This document shows positions 28,119 to 37,316 of a DNA stretch of 64,000 bases, piece by piece; the first letter of the stretch is position 1; every line of letters starts with the position of its first letter. The notes below the pieces were generated by a model. It was given only the letters and a program-made list of their open reading frames with translations. It searched no databases and was not told the origin of the DNA. The translations under genes and the position numbers were made by a program. The DNA is from Rhodothermales bacterium. Lineage in GTDB: Bacteria > Bacteroidota > Rhodothermia > Rhodothermales > VXPQ01. The DNA is taken from assembly GCA_951812345.1 (NCBI GenBank), contig OX638295.1:62001-126000 (forward strand). Reading direction: 5' to 3'.

Positions 28119-29642
28119 ATGAACATGCAACAATCCGCCAAATGGCTCGGAATTCCACTGCTGCTTGCGGCGCTTGCCGCCGGGGGTTTTTTTCTCGGGC
28201 GCATCACCACTGATGAAACGGCAACCGACGCCCGGCACGAGATGTCCATCGCCGAAAGCGAGCGCAATATCCTCTACTGGCAAGCCCCTATGGACCCGGC
28301 GGAGATATACGACCGGCCCGGCAAGTCGAAGATGGGTATGGACCTCATCCCCGTCTACGAGGACGAGGCAACGCCGCAAGAGACCGCCGACGAGCGAAGG
28401 ATTCTTTACTGGCAGGCCCCTATGGACCCGACAGAGATTCACGAACACCCCGGCAAGTCGGCCATGGGCATGGACCTCATCCCCGTCTACGAGGACGAGG
28501 CCGGAATGGGATCGGGCAGCACGGTGTCCATCGACCCGGCGACCGTGCAGAACATGGGGGTACGCACCGATCACGCCCGGCGGATGGACTTTTCCCGCAC
28601 GATCCGCACCGTCGGCGAGGTCCGGTACGACGAAGAGCGTCTCTATCTGGTCAACGCCAAGATTTCCGGCTGGATCGAGAAGCTGTACGTCAACTTCATC
28701 GGGGACCAGGTCCGGCAGGGAGACCCGTTGATGGAAATCTATTCCCCGGAACTGGTCGCCACGCAGCAGGAATATCTGCTGGCGCTCAAAAACTACCGGA
28801 TGCTGGCCGAAAGCAGCGTCCCTTCGGTCCGGGAAGACGCCGAAAAATTGCTGGCCTCGGCGCGCACCCGCCTGGAATACTGGGACATCCCCCCCTCGGA
28901 GATCGAGCGCCTGGAGCAAACCGGCGAGGTGAATAAGACCACCCTGCTCGAAGCCCCGGCCACCGGCGTCGTCGTAAAAAGAGACGCCATGGAAGGGGCC
29001 CATATCGAGGCCGGGATGGACCTCTTCGAAATCGCCGACCTGCGGACGGTGTGGGTGCATGCCAGCTTCTACGACAACGAGGCGCCGTGGATCAGCGAGG
29101 GGCAACCGGTCGAGATGGAACTATCCTACTTGCCGGGAAAGACCTATACAGGCCAGGTCTCCTACATCTACCCCTATCTGCGTGAGAAAGCCCGCGACGT
29201 ACATGTGCGCCTGATCTTTTCCAATCCGGATCTGGACCTCAAGCCGGGGATGTACGCCAATATCCGGCTCCAGGGCAAGGTCATACCCGATGCATTGGTC
29301 GTGCCCTCCGAGGCCGTAATTCGTTCCGGCGCACGGGCAATCGTCTTCGTGGCCCGCGGAGAAGGCCGATTCGAGCCGCGTGAAGTCCGGCTCGGCGAAG
29401 AGGGCGGCGCGGGGAATAGCCTGGTGCGGGTGCTCTCCGGCCTGTCGGGCGACGAAGAGGTCGTCACGTCAGCCCAGTTCATGCTGGATAGCGAAAGTCG
29501 CCTGCAGGAAGCCATCCGGAAAATGCTGCAGGAGCGGACGCAATCGCGCGCGCAGTCTGCCGGGGAAGAGCCGGAAGCCATGCCGGAAATGGTCTCCACA
29601 GCGTCCGACGAATCGGATGCGCAAATGGATCATGTGCATTGA
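28119..29642 (+). CDS. cusB: RND efflux periplasmic adaptor, CusB-like, with duplicated heavy-metal-binding domain
   Basis: The membrane-fusion protein that links the RND pump to the outer-membrane channel. The 507-residue protein has an N-terminal anchor (about 9-27) and two near-identical heavy-metal-binding domains (HMBD) at about 51-83 and 95-127. Each carries YWQAPMDP, PGKS and MGMDLIPVYEDE. The adaptor fold follows, with GWIEKLYVNFIGDQVRQGDPL (lipoyl/barrel-sandwich), a helical hairpin, and beta-barrel parts (DLRTVWVHASFYDNEAPWI, GMYANIRL). CusB family members normally have one HMBD. The C-terminus ends with Met, Asp and His residues (AQMDHVH) that could add metal ligands. CusA follows after 59 bases. 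Confidence 0.9.
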   Translation: MNMQQSAKWLGIPLLLAALAAGGFFLGRITTDETATDARHEMSIAESERNILYWQAPMDPAEIYDRPGKSKMGMDLIPVYEDEATPQETADERRILYWQAPMDPTEIHEHPGKSAMGMDLIPVYEDEAGMGSGSTVSIDPATVQNMGVRTDHARRMDFSRTIRTVGEVRYDEERLYLVNAKISGWIEKLYVNFIGDQVRQGDPLMEIYSPELVATQQEYLLALKNYRMLAESSVPSVREDAEKLLASARTRLEYWDIPPSEIERLEQTGEVNKTTLLEAPATGVVVKRDAMEGAHIEAGMDLFEIADLRTVWVHASFYDNEAPWISEGQPVEMELSYLPGKTYTGQVSYIYPYLREKARDVHVRLIFSNPDLDLKPGMYANIRLQGKVIPDALVVPSEAVIRSGARAIVFVARGEGRFEPREVRLGEEGGAGNSLVRVLSGLSGDEEVVTSAQFMLDSESRLQEAIRKMLQERTQSRAQSAGEEPEAMPEMVSTASDESDAQMDHVH

Positions 29643-29701
29643 GCCGGGGCCTTATCCCTGATTCGCCTTAGGGCATTCCCCGACCGTTTACAGAGAAAAT
29701 C

Positions 29702-32700
29702 ATGCTGGAAAAGATCATAGAAGCCTCGGTCAATAACCGCCTGCTGGTGATCGTCTTCACCCTGCTGATCGCACTGGCCGGAGTCTGGGCAATGTTCCGC
29801 ACGCCCGTAGACGCCATCCCCGACCTGAGCGACGTGCAGGTAATCGTCTTCACCGAGTATCCGGGTCAGGCTCCGCAGGTCGTCGAAGACCAGGTCACGT
29901 ATCCGCTCACGACGGCCATGCTGGGGGTGCCCTTCGCGAAAGCCGTGCGCGGCTATTCGTTCTTCGGCTACTCGTTCGTCTACATCATCTTCGAAGACGG
30001 CACGGACATGTACTGGGCCCGCAGCCGGGTCCTGGAGTATCTCAACTATGTGGCGAACCGGCTTCCCGGCGGCGTGACGCCCACCCTGGGGCCGGACGCC
30101 ACCGGCGTAGGCTGGGCCTTCGAATATGTGATCGACGGCGGAGACCGGTACGACCTTCAGCAACTGCGCTCCATTCAGGACTGGTTTCTGCGCTATGAAC
30201 TGATGAGTGTGCCCGGGGTGGCCGAAGTGGCTTCCATCGGCGGGTACGTCAAGCAGTATCAGGTCGAGGTCGACCCCAACAAACTGCTGGCCTACAACAT
30301 TCCCCTGTCGAAAGTGCGCACGGCCCTGCAACGCAGCAACAACGATGTGGGTGGCAGACTGGTCGAGATGGGCGAGACCGAGTTTATGGTGCGGGGTCTG
30401 GGCTATATCCAATCCATCGAGGACATAGAGAACACGCCCGTCGGGGTGGACGAGAACGGCACGCCCATTCTGATCCGGAATATCGCCCATGTACACCTGG
30501 GGCCCGAGCTGCGCCGCGGTCTGGTGGACCTGGACGGCGAAGGCGAAACCGTCGGCGGAATCGTCGTCATGCGCTACGGAGAAAACGCCCTCAAGACGAT
30601 CGACGCCGTCAAGGCGAAACTGGAGGAACTGAAGGCGGGATTGCCGGAAGGAGTAACCATCCAGGCCGTCTACGACCGCAGCAGCCTCATCGAGCGCGCC
30701 ATTGACAATCTGAAAGGGAAGCTTCTCGAAGAGAGCCTCATCGTCGCGCTGGTAACCATCCTGTTCCTGCTGCACGTCCGCAGCGCCTTCGTGGCGATCT
30801 TCACCCTCCCGATGGGCATTCTGATCGCGTTCCTGATCATGCATTACCAGGGCCTCAATGCGAACATCATGTCGCTCAGCGGCATCGCCATCGCCATCGG
30901 CGCAATGGTCGACGCGGCGATCGTGATGATCGAAAACGCCCACAAACACCTGGAGCGCGACGGCGGAAAGAAAGACCGATGGCGCATCATTACCGATGCG
31001 TCCAAAGAAGTCGGGCCGGCGTTGTTCTATTCGCTGCTGATCATCACGCTCTCCTTTCTGCCCGTATTCACGCTTCAGGCGCAGGAAGGCCGCCTCTTCA
31101 AACCGCTGGCTTTCACGAAAACCTACGCCATGGCGGCCTCGGCGCTGCTGGCCATTACGGTGGTGCCGGTGCTGATGGGCTACTTCATACGCGGCAATAT
31201 CCTGCCGGAGAAAAAGAATCCCGTCAATCGGTTTCTGATTGGCGTCTATCGCCCGGTGATTCACGCCGTACTCCGGTTCAAATGGATAACCATTGCGGCC
31301 GCGCTGGTCATCCTCGGAGCAACGGCCTGGCCCCTCGGCAAGCTCGGCTCCGAATTTATGCCGCCGTTGAACGAGGGGGATCTGCTCTACATGCCCACCA
31401 CCGATCCGGGCATCAGCATTAGCAAGGCCAGGGAGCTCCTGCAGCAAACGGACAAGATCATCAAGAGCTTCCCCGAGGTGGATCATGCTTTCGGCAAGGT
31501 GGGGCGGGCCGAAACGGCGACGGACCCGGCCCCATTGTCCATGATAGAAACCACGATCACCCTGAAGCCGGAGGAGGAGTGGCGAGAAGGCATGACCATG
31601 GACAAACTCGTCCGGGAACTCGACGCCGCAATCGACTTTCCGGGCCTCACCAACGCCTGGACCATGCCCATCAAAACGCGCATCGATATGCTCTCGACGG
31701 GCATCAAGACGCCGGTGGGCGTCAAACTGATGGGACCCGACCTGAATATCCTTTCCGACCTGGGACAACGCGTTGCGGCCATCCTGCAGACGGCACCCGG
31801 CACGTTGAGCGCCTTCCCGGACAAGGCCGTCGGCGGCAATTTTATCGACTATCGCATAAACCGCGAAGAAGCCGCCCGGTACGGCCTGACGGTGGGCGAC
31901 GTGCAGGATGTGATCGTGTCGGCCATCGGCGGAATGAATGTTACACAGACCGTCGAGGGTCTGGAGCGGTATCCGGTCAACGTCCGCTACAGCCGCGAAC
32001 TGCGCGATAACCTGCCGGCGCTCCGGCGGGTACTGATTCCCACCCCTACGGGGGCGCAGGTCCCGCTGAGTTATGTGGCCGATTTCAGCATTGTCAACGG
32101 CCCGCCGGTCATCAAGAGCGAAAATGCGCGCACGACCTCCTGGGTCTATGTGGACATCCGCGACATCGATGTGGGCACCTACGTGAAGAACGCCCGCGCT
32201 GTCGTGCACGAGCAGGTAGACCTGCCGGAGGGATACAGCATGGTCTGGAGCGGACAGTATGAATACATGGAACGGGCCCGGCAGCGCCTGCAGATCGTTA
32301 TTCCGCTGACGCTCGTAATCATCTTTCTGCTGCTCTACCTGAACTTCAAGAACATTACCGAGAGCCTGATCGTGATGTTGTCGCTGCCGTTTTCGCTCGT
32401 TGGCGGGGTCTGGTTGCTATATCTGTTCGATTACAACCTGAGCGTAGCCGTTGGGGTCGGCTTCATTGCGCTGGCCGGCGTCGCCGCAGAAACCGGCGTG
32501 ATCATGCTGATCTATCTCGATCTGGCCTATAAGGACAGACGCGCACGCGGACAGATGACCTCGTTGAAGGATCTGTACGAAGCCATCATTGTGGGCGCCG
32601 TCGAGCGGGTCCGCCCCAAGATGATGACCGTCATGGCCATCATGGCCGGGCTGTTGCCCATTTTATGGGGGCACGGCACGGGCTCCCAGGTAATGAAACG

Positions 32701-32818
32701 CATCGCGGCGCCGATGGTCGGGGGGATGGTTTCGTCGACGATCCTGACGCTGGTCGTCATCCCGGTCATTTACTATCTGTGGAAAAGCCAGGCGTTGAAG
32801 AGGTGGGCGAATCGCTGA
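29702..32818 (+). CDS. cusA: Heavy-metal efflux RND transporter CusA/CzcA family
   Basis: The proton-driven inner-membrane pump that exports Cu(I)/Ag(I) or divalent cations. The 1038-residue protein has the 12-helix RND layout with FRTPVDAIPDLSDVQVIV at the N-terminus, GGRLVEMGETEFMVRGLGY in the porter domain, and IAIGAMVDAAIVMIENAHK (helix 4 proton-relay Asp). The second half carries GVGFIALAGVAAETGVIMLIY and PKMMTVMAIMAGLLPILWGHGTGSQVM. This signature set fits the monovalent-metal HME subgroup (CusA/SilA) better than CzcA, in line with the CusB-type HMBDs and His/Cys-rich leader. The actual metal is inferred, not shown. It is the last gene of the operon. Confidence 0.93.
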   Translation: MLEKIIEASVNNRLLVIVFTLLIALAGVWAMFRTPVDAIPDLSDVQVIVFTEYPGQAPQVVEDQVTYPLTTAMLGVPFAKAVRGYSFFGYSFVYIIFEDGTDMYWARSRVLEYLNYVANRLPGGVTPTLGPDATGVGWAFEYVIDGGDRYDLQQLRSIQDWFLRYELMSVPGVAEVASIGGYVKQYQVEVDPNKLLAYNIPLSKVRTALQRSNNDVGGRLVEMGETEFMVRGLGYIQSIEDIENTPVGVDENGTPILIRNIAHVHLGPELRRGLVDLDGEGETVGGIVVMRYGENALKTIDAVKAKLEELKAGLPEGVTIQAVYDRSSLIERAIDNLKGKLLEESLIVALVTILFLLHVRSAFVAIFTLPMGILIAFLIMHYQGLNANIMSLSGIAIAIGAMVDAAIVMIENAHKHLERDGGKKDRWRIITDASKEVGPALFYSLLIITLSFLPVFTLQAQEGRLFKPLAFTKTYAMAASALLAITVVPVLMGYFIRGNILPEKKNPVNRFLIGVYRPVIHAVLRFKWITIAAALVILGATAWPLGKLGSEFMPPLNEGDLLYMPTTDPGISISKARELLQQTDKIIKSFPEVDHAFGKVGRAETATDPAPLSMIETTITLKPEEEWREGMTMDKLVRELDAAIDFPGLTNAWTMPIKTRIDMLSTGIKTPVGVKLMGPDLNILSDLGQRVAAILQTAPGTLSAFPDKAVGGNFIDYRINREEAARYGLTVGDVQDVIVSAIGGMNVTQTVEGLERYPVNVRYSRELRDNLPALRRVLIPTPTGAQVPLSYVADFSIVNGPPVIKSENARTTSWVYVDIRDIDVGTYVKNARAVVHEQVDLPEGYSMVWSGQYEYMERARQRLQIVIPLTLVIIFLLLYLNFKNITESLIVMLSLPFSLVGGVWLLYLFDYNLSVAVGVGFIALAGVAAETGVIMLIYLDLAYKDRRARGQMTSLKDLYEAIIVGAVERVRPKMMTVMAIMAGLLPILWGHGTGSQVMKRIAAPMVGGMVSSTILTLVVIPVIYYLWKSQALKRWANR

Positions 32819-32867
32819 CCGGGGCGCATGAACCAAACGCAGCGGTACACGTAAGGGGTTGTCCAGT

Positions 32868-32889
32868 TTTTCAGGACCATCTCTGTACT
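32868..32889 (+). promoter_or_regulatory. 22-bp repeat unit upstream of the small membrane protein
   Basis: TTTTCAGGACCATCTCTGTACT lies five bases before the GTG of the 32894 gene. It matches, with about four differences, the unit at 33256-33277 upstream of the ribbon-helix-helix gene. It may be a shared operator. Confidence 0.4.
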
Positions 32890-32893
32890 CCCC

Positions 32894-33241
32894 GTGGAAG
32901 CATTCGTCGATTGGTTTATGGGGCTGGGGGAACGCTACAACGTCAATCCGATCATCTTCGGATCGATTTACGTAGGCGCCATTCCCTTCTTTACGGCCTC
33001 CATCGCCTGGCTCGTTCGGAACCTGCGCCGCCGCCGGTCGATCGTGGCCCCCGTACTCTCCGCCTCGTTCTTCTTCGTATCGGCCTACCTGTATCTGGTC
33101 GTCGTCGGACGCGACATCCCTCTCTGGGTGTACTTCTTCGTCGGCGCCATGGTCGTCTTCGGGGTGTTCTCCACCCTGAAGAAAATCCGGGGGCAGTTGA
33201 AGGAAGGGGGAGAGGAGAAGGAAGGAAACGGGACCCAATGA
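32894..33241 (+). CDS. Small membrane protein of unknown function
   Basis: A 115-residue protein with three predicted membrane helices (about 20-40, 50-70 and 76-95) separated by basic loops (RNLRRRRS) and a charged C-terminal tail (KKIRGQLKEGGEEKEGNGTQ). It resembles small hypothetical membrane proteins found after metal efflux genes in Bacteroidota, but no family was recognised. The start is GTG at 32894, 75 bases after cusA. The next gene is the ribbon-helix-helix protein. Coding is supported by the clean helix pattern and the positive-inside loops. Confidence 0.65.
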   Translation: MEAFVDWFMGLGERYNVNPIIFGSIYVGAIPFFTASIAWLVRNLRRRRSIVAPVLSASFFFVSAYLYLVVVGRDIPLWVYFFVGAMVVFGVFSTLKKIRGQLKEGGEEKEGNGTQ

Positions 33242-33244
33242 TCC

Positions 33245-33299
33245 GTTTTTATACCTTTTCAGCACCATTTCTATACCTTTTCAGGATACTTTTTACTCA
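33245..33299 (+). repeat. Tandem 22-bp repeats upstream of the RHH gene
   Basis: Two consecutive units start at 33256 (TTTTCAGCACCATTTCTATACC) and 33278 (TTTTCAGGATACTTTTTACTC), preceded by a half unit (GTTTTTATACC, 33245-33255). The 22-base spacing equals about two helical turns, as expected for operator arrays bound by ribbon-helix-helix dimers. The start codon of the RHH gene is 44 bases downstream. Confidence 0.5.
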
Positions 33300-33343
33300 A
33301 AAGGGTATATTAAGGGCGATCGCAACAAACGGAGAACCGCTAT

Positions 33344-33577
33344 ATGAATACCACCGAATTCGACGCGGCTTTCGATAAGGGCGAGGACATAACGGGCGCT
33401 TTGGATATAGCCAACGCGCAGCGGCCCAAGCGGAAGAGCAAGCGGATTAACATCGATTGTCCCGCATGGATGATTGACGGAGTCGAAGAAGAAGCCGACC
33501 GTCTGGGGGTCACGCGGCAATCGCTTATCAAGATGTGGCTGGCGGAACGGCTGGAAGGATCGGACGAAACGGATTAG
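33344..33577 (+). CDS. Ribbon-helix-helix (CopG/BrnA-like) antitoxin-type DNA-binding protein
   Basis: A 77-residue protein. The N-terminal half is acidic and probably toxin-neutralising in type (TTEFDAAFDKGEDITGALD). The C-terminal half is a CopG-type ribbon-helix-helix: KRINIDCPAWMIDGVEEEADRLGVTRQSLIKMWLAERL. This pattern is common in antitoxins paired with BrnT- or RelE-like toxins. No toxin gene was seen on either side: the upstream gene is a membrane protein and the downstream gene is a flavodoxin on the opposite strand. It is either an orphan or a stand-alone regulator. Start at the ATG after an AAACGGAGAA Shine-Dalgarno-like stretch. Confidence 0.75.
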   Translation: MNTTEFDAAFDKGEDITGALDIANAQRPKRKSKRINIDCPAWMIDGVEEEADRLGVTRQSLIKMWLAERLEGSDETD

Positions 33578-33627
33578 CGTTGCTTGCTATCCTGCCGGGT
33601 GCGGGTATGCCCGAGGGCCGACATCCC

Positions 33628-34383
33628 TTACCTGTGCTCCGGGTTCGCATGATCGAACCGGCACCCTGCGTCCCAGGCGGCGCGCCGGTTCCCATGCGCC
33701 GGAACGCCGCCGGCGTCCTTGAGCATCCGGGCGAAATGCATCAGATTCCACGTCATGAACGTGGTGTTGCGCTGGGTGAACTCGTTTTCCGGCCCGCCGG
33801 ACCCCTCGTCAAGGTATGACGGTCCTGGCCCCGCTTCTCCAATCCATCCTGCATCGGCCTGCGGCGGAATCGTATAGCCCACATGCTGCAAGGCGTACAG
33901 AATGCTCATGGAACAGTGCTTCACGCCATCCTCGTTTCCTGTAATGAGGCAGCCCCCCGTCTTGCCGTAGTAGGCATACTGGCCCGCATCTTTAAGCAGC
34001 GCCGAGCAGGAATAGAGCCGCTCGACGACCTGCGTACATACGGACGATTTCTCGCCCAGCCAGATGGACGAACCGATCACGAGGATGTCGGCGGCGCGCA
34101 CCTTCTCGTACAACATGGGCCAGTCGTCCCGATCCGCTCCGCGCTCGGTCATGTCGGGATAAACTCCGAATGCAAGGCGATAATCAACCGGACGCAGCGA
34201 CTCCACCGCGATCCCGTTCTTCTCCATGATGGCGATGGACACATCCATCAGCCCCTGCGTGTGGGAGCGTTCGGGGGACGGCTTCAGCGTGCAATTCAGA
34301 AAGAGTGCGCGAAGGTCCGAAACATCCCCCTCATAGGAGGCGCAAAGCGCTTCTTGCGTGGGGGACAACGTTTGATCAGGCAT
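33628..34383 (-). CDS. Flavodoxin/NAD(P)H-dependent FMN reductase family protein
   Basis: A 251-residue flavoprotein-type enzyme. The FMN phosphate loop is in ALFLNCTLKPSPERSHTQGL (about 26-45), and ADILVIGSSIWLGEKSSVCTQVVERLYSC and GQYAYYGKTGGCLITGNEDG are the typical flavin-contact segments. The C-terminus is charged and unlike classical WrbA. It may reduce quinones or act as an FMN-dependent oxidoreductase; no specific substrate is supported. It sits convergent to the RHH gene and divergent from ilvD. Confidence 0.75.
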   Translation of the reverse strand: MPDQTLSPTQEALCASYEGDVSDLRALFLNCTLKPSPERSHTQGLMDVSIAIMEKNGIAVESLRPVDYRLAFGVYPDMTERGADRDDWPMLYEKVRAADILVIGSSIWLGEKSSVCTQVVERLYSCSALLKDAGQYAYYGKTGGCLITGNEDGVKHCSMSILYALQHVGYTIPPQADAGWIGEAGPGPSYLDEGSGGPENEFTQRNTTFMTWNLMHFARMLKDAGGVPAHGNRRAAWDAGCRFDHANPEHR

Positions 34384-34556
34384 AGCGTTACGGGAATGTC
34401 GATTGGATCCGTTCCGGTCGTCAACCGTTTACCGGAACGCCGCGTTCCGGAGGGTCCGGGATATCTGCCTCTGCGTCGAATGCATCGAATCGTTTGCGTG
34501 CCGGATCGACTGCCGAACAAGGCTCCGCAAACCGCCCGCAGGCGATAGCGGCTGTG

Positions 34557-34592
34557 TTCAATAACCCGCTCAATAACCTGTTCGATAACACG
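34557..34592 (+). repeat. Triple 12-bp tandem repeat upstream of ilvD
   Basis: TTCAATAACCCG, CTCAATAACCTG and TTCGATAACACG follow each other with a 12-base period, ending 14 bases before the ilvD ATG. They would lie in the leader of the mRNA or next to the ribosome-binding site. Confidence 0.5.
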
Positions 34593-34606
34593 ACTTCCCC
34601 TCAACC

Positions 34607-36310
34607 ATGCCCGACCAGCCATCCCACGAAACGAACAGGTACAGCCGCCTGATCACGCAGCCCCTTACGCGGGGTATTTCACAGGCCATGCTGTACGCCA
34701 CCGGGCTCACGGAAGAGGATATGAACAAGCCGCAGGTCGGCATCGTGTCCAATTGGTGGGAGGGAAACCCCTGCAACATGCACCTCGACAAGCTGGCCGC
34801 GGAGGTGCGCGAGGCGGTCGTCGCATCCGGTTTCGTAGGGCTGCGGTTCAACACCATCGGGGTGTCCGACGGCATCAGTATGGGCACCGACGGCATGAGC
34901 TTCTCGCTCCAGTCCCGCGACCTTATCGCCGACTCGATCGAGACCGTGGTGCGGGCCCAGTGGTACGACGCCGTAGTGGCCATTCCGGGTTGCGACAAGA
35001 ACATGCCCGGCTGCATCATGGCGCTGGGCCGGCTGAACCGACCGGGCATCGTGGTCTACGGCGGCACGATCCTTCCCGGGCGCACGTTTCTGCGGGGCGG
35101 GGAGCAAAAGCGGGACATCATATCCGCCGCGCAGTCCTATGGCGAATACCTTGCCGGTTCCATCACCGACGAGGAGCGCAAAACCATTGTCCGGCACTCG
35201 TGCCCCGGCGCGGGCGCCTGCGGGGGCATGTACACGGCGAACACGATGGGCTGCGCCATCGAGGCGCTGGGCATGTCGCTTCCCTATTCTTCCTCCACGC
35301 CCGCCGTATACGACCAGAAAATGGATGAATGCCGCCGGGCGGGCGAGGCCGTGGGCGAATTGCTCCGGCAGAATCTCAAACCCCGCGACATCATGACGCG
35401 GCAGGCTTTCGAGAACGCCATGGTGGTCGTGATGGCGCTGGGCGGCTCGACGAATGCCGTGCTGCATCTCATTGCGATGGCCCGCGCTTCGGAGGTTGAC
35501 TTGTCCATGGACGATTTCCAGCGGGTCAGCGACCGCGTGCCGTACCTTGCGGACCTGAAGCCGAGCGGCCAGTACGTGATGGCGGACCTGCACGAGATCG
35601 GAGGAACACCCGCCGTCATGAAGTACCTGCTCGGGGAGGGGTACCTCGACGGGTCCTGCATGACGGTGACCGGCAAAACGCTTGCGGAGAACCTCGAACC
35701 GCTGCCGGGTCTCGCGGAGGGACAGGACCTCGTGCATTCCCTCGAAAAACCCCTGAAGAACACGGGGCACCTGACCATTCTCTACGGGAATCTGGCGCCG
35801 GAAGGAGCCGTAGCCAAGATCACCGGCAAGGAAGGCATGTATTTCAAGGGCCCGGCCCGAGTGTTCGACGCCGAGGAAGACATGTTGGACGGATTAAAAG
35901 CGGGCCGGATCCAAAAAGGCGACATTGTGATCATCCGGTATGAAGGGCCCAAAGGCGGCCCCGGCATGCCGGAAATGCTCACGCCTACGTCCGCCATCAT
36001 GGGCGCCGGCCTCGGCAAGGATGTGGCGCTAATGACCGACGGGCGCTTCAGCGGCGGATCGCACGGATTCATCATCGGGCATGTATGCCCCGAAGCCCAG
36101 GAAGGCGGCCCCATCGCCTTCGTACAGGACGGCGACATTGTGACCATCGACGCCGAGCAGCGCACCATCGACATGGATGTCGGCGAGGACGAACTGGCCC
36201 GCCGGAAAGAAAACTGGTCCGCACCCGCTTTCAAGGCCACGCGGGGCACGCTGTACAAGTACATCAAGTGCGTCCGGCCTGCCAGCCTTGGCTGCGTGAC
36301 AGACGAGTAA
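34607..36310 (+). CDS. ilvD: Dihydroxy-acid dehydratase
   Basis: IlvD dehydrates 2,3-dihydroxy acids in isoleucine and valine synthesis. The 567-residue protein carries the Fe-S cysteines in [13 protein letters not shown] and [18 protein letters not shown], and the family segments [45 protein letters not shown] and [16 protein letters not shown]. Length matches the shorter bacterial IlvD group. The start is the ATG at 34607, just after the 12-bp repeats. It is not next to other ilv genes. Confidence 0.96.
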   Translation: MPDQPSHETNRYSRLITQPLTRGISQAMLYATGLTEEDMNKPQVGIVSNWWEGNPCNMHLDKLAAEVREAVVASGFVGLRFNTIGVSDGISMGTDGMSFSLQSRDLIADSIETVVRAQWYDAVVAIPGCDKNMPGCIMALGRLNRPGIVVYGGTILPGRTFLRGGEQKRDIISAAQSYGEYLAGSITDEERKTIVRHSCPGAGACGGMYTANTMGCAIEALGMSLPYSSSTPAVYDQKMDECRRAGEAVGELLRQNLKPRDIMTRQAFENAMVVVMALGGSTNAVLHLIAMARASEVDLSMDDFQRVSDRVPYLADLKPSGQYVMADLHEIGGTPAVMKYLLGEGYLDGSCMTVTGKTLAENLEPLPGLAEGQDLVHSLEKPLKNTGHLTILYGNLAPEGAVAKITGKEGMYFKGPARVFDAEEDMLDGLKAGRIQKGDIVIIRYEGPKGGPGMPEMLTPTSAIMGAGLGKDVALMTDGRFSGGSHGFIIGHVCPEAQEGGPIAFVQDGDIVTIDAEQRTIDMDVGEDELARRKENWSAPAFKATRGTLYKYIKCVRPASLGCVTDE

Positions 36311-37240
36311 TCACTCTCCCAGTACCCCCTGACCCCGCATCCAGTCCTCGAGGCGATCGGCCCAGGTAGAAAGCACCGGATCGTCGGGCGCCAGGCCCAC
36401 GCCGTGGGGACCGGATCGGTAGATGTGCAATTCCGCAGGAACGCCCGCCGCGCGCAGCGCAAGGTAATACGCCACGCTGTTGTCCGCGGGGACCGGACCG
36501 TCGTCATCCGTATGGAAGAGAAAGGCCGGCGGGGTATCGGCGGTTACCTGTTTCTCGTTCGAAAGCCGGTCCGCCAGATCGGGATCGTACTCTTCCCCCA
36601 GCAGATGGAGACGGGACCCCTGGTGGGTGAAGGGATCCGTCATGGTAATGACCGGATACGCAAGAATCGAAAAGTCCGGCCGGGAGGAATGGCGTTCGAG
36701 GGGATCCGCCGCATCGGGTACGCCCGGCGCCACATGCGTGGAGGTCGTGGCCGCAAGGTGCCCGCCCGCCGAGAAACCCCAGATGCCTATGCGCGACGGA
36801 TCGACGCCGAGTTCGTCAGCGTGCGCCCGGACGTACCGCATCGCCCGCTGCGCGTCCATGAGCGGAGACGGATGGCCGTAGCGCGGCCCGAGGCGGTACT
36901 TCAGGACAAAGGCCGCGACCCCGCGCTCGCTGAGCCATTCGGCAACCTGCCTGCCTTCATGATCCATCGCCAGATGGGCGTACCCGCCGCCAGGGCATAC
37001 CACCACCGCCGCCCCGTTCGCAGCGGATGCTTCGGGAAGATGGATCGTGAGCGTCGGGATGTCCTCTGCTTCTTCGCCCACGGCCCCGGGCGCGCCCTCG
37101 GGCCACAACGTAATAATGTCCTGCTCGATGGCGTCCTGCGCCATGCCGGACTGTGCTGCCCATGAGCCGGTCAGCATGACAAGAAGCAGCGCGCAGAATA
37201 CGCGGAGCGCACAGGAAAACGTTCGCCGGCAAGCATACAT
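36311..37240 (-). CDS. Secreted alpha/beta hydrolase, BD-FAE/acetyl-esterase type
   Basis: An exported 309-residue esterase. A signal peptide (residues 1-34, ending SGMAQ) leads to the oxyanion-hole segment VVVCPGGGYAHLAMDHEG and the nucleophile elbow GFSAGG (Ser157). A late Asp (FHTDDDGPVPADN) and His (IYRSGPHGVGLA) complete the triad. The layout fits BD-FAE/AXE-type carbohydrate esterases that remove acetyl or feruloyl groups from plant or algal polysaccharides, although the substrate here is inferred. It is convergent with ilvD, with adjoining stop codons. Confidence 0.8.
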   Translation of the reverse strand: MYACRRTFSCALRVFCALLLVMLTGSWAAQSGMAQDAIEQDIITLWPEGAPGAVGEEAEDIPTLTIHLPEASAANGAAVVVCPGGGYAHLAMDHEGRQVAEWLSERGVAAFVLKYRLGPRYGHPSPLMDAQRAMRYVRAHADELGVDPSRIGIWGFSAGGHLAATTSTHVAPGVPDAADPLERHSSRPDFSILAYPVITMTDPFTHQGSRLHLLGEEYDPDLADRLSNEKQVTADTPPAFLFHTDDDGPVPADNSVAYYLALRAAGVPAELHIYRSGPHGVGLAPDDPVLSTWADRLEDWMRGQGVLGE

Positions 37241-37316
37241 TGCGATATACCATGATTAGGGAAGAAAAGCGTGTCCCGGCGCCTGCAAACGCGGCGATTA
37301 TGCCAAGAGTAGTTCG

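Noticed and set aside
29630-32209. 859-codon minus-strand frame opposite cusA
   Set aside because: It is an artefact of GC-rich codon structure in cusA, rich in His/Arg/Asp/Gly with no domain.
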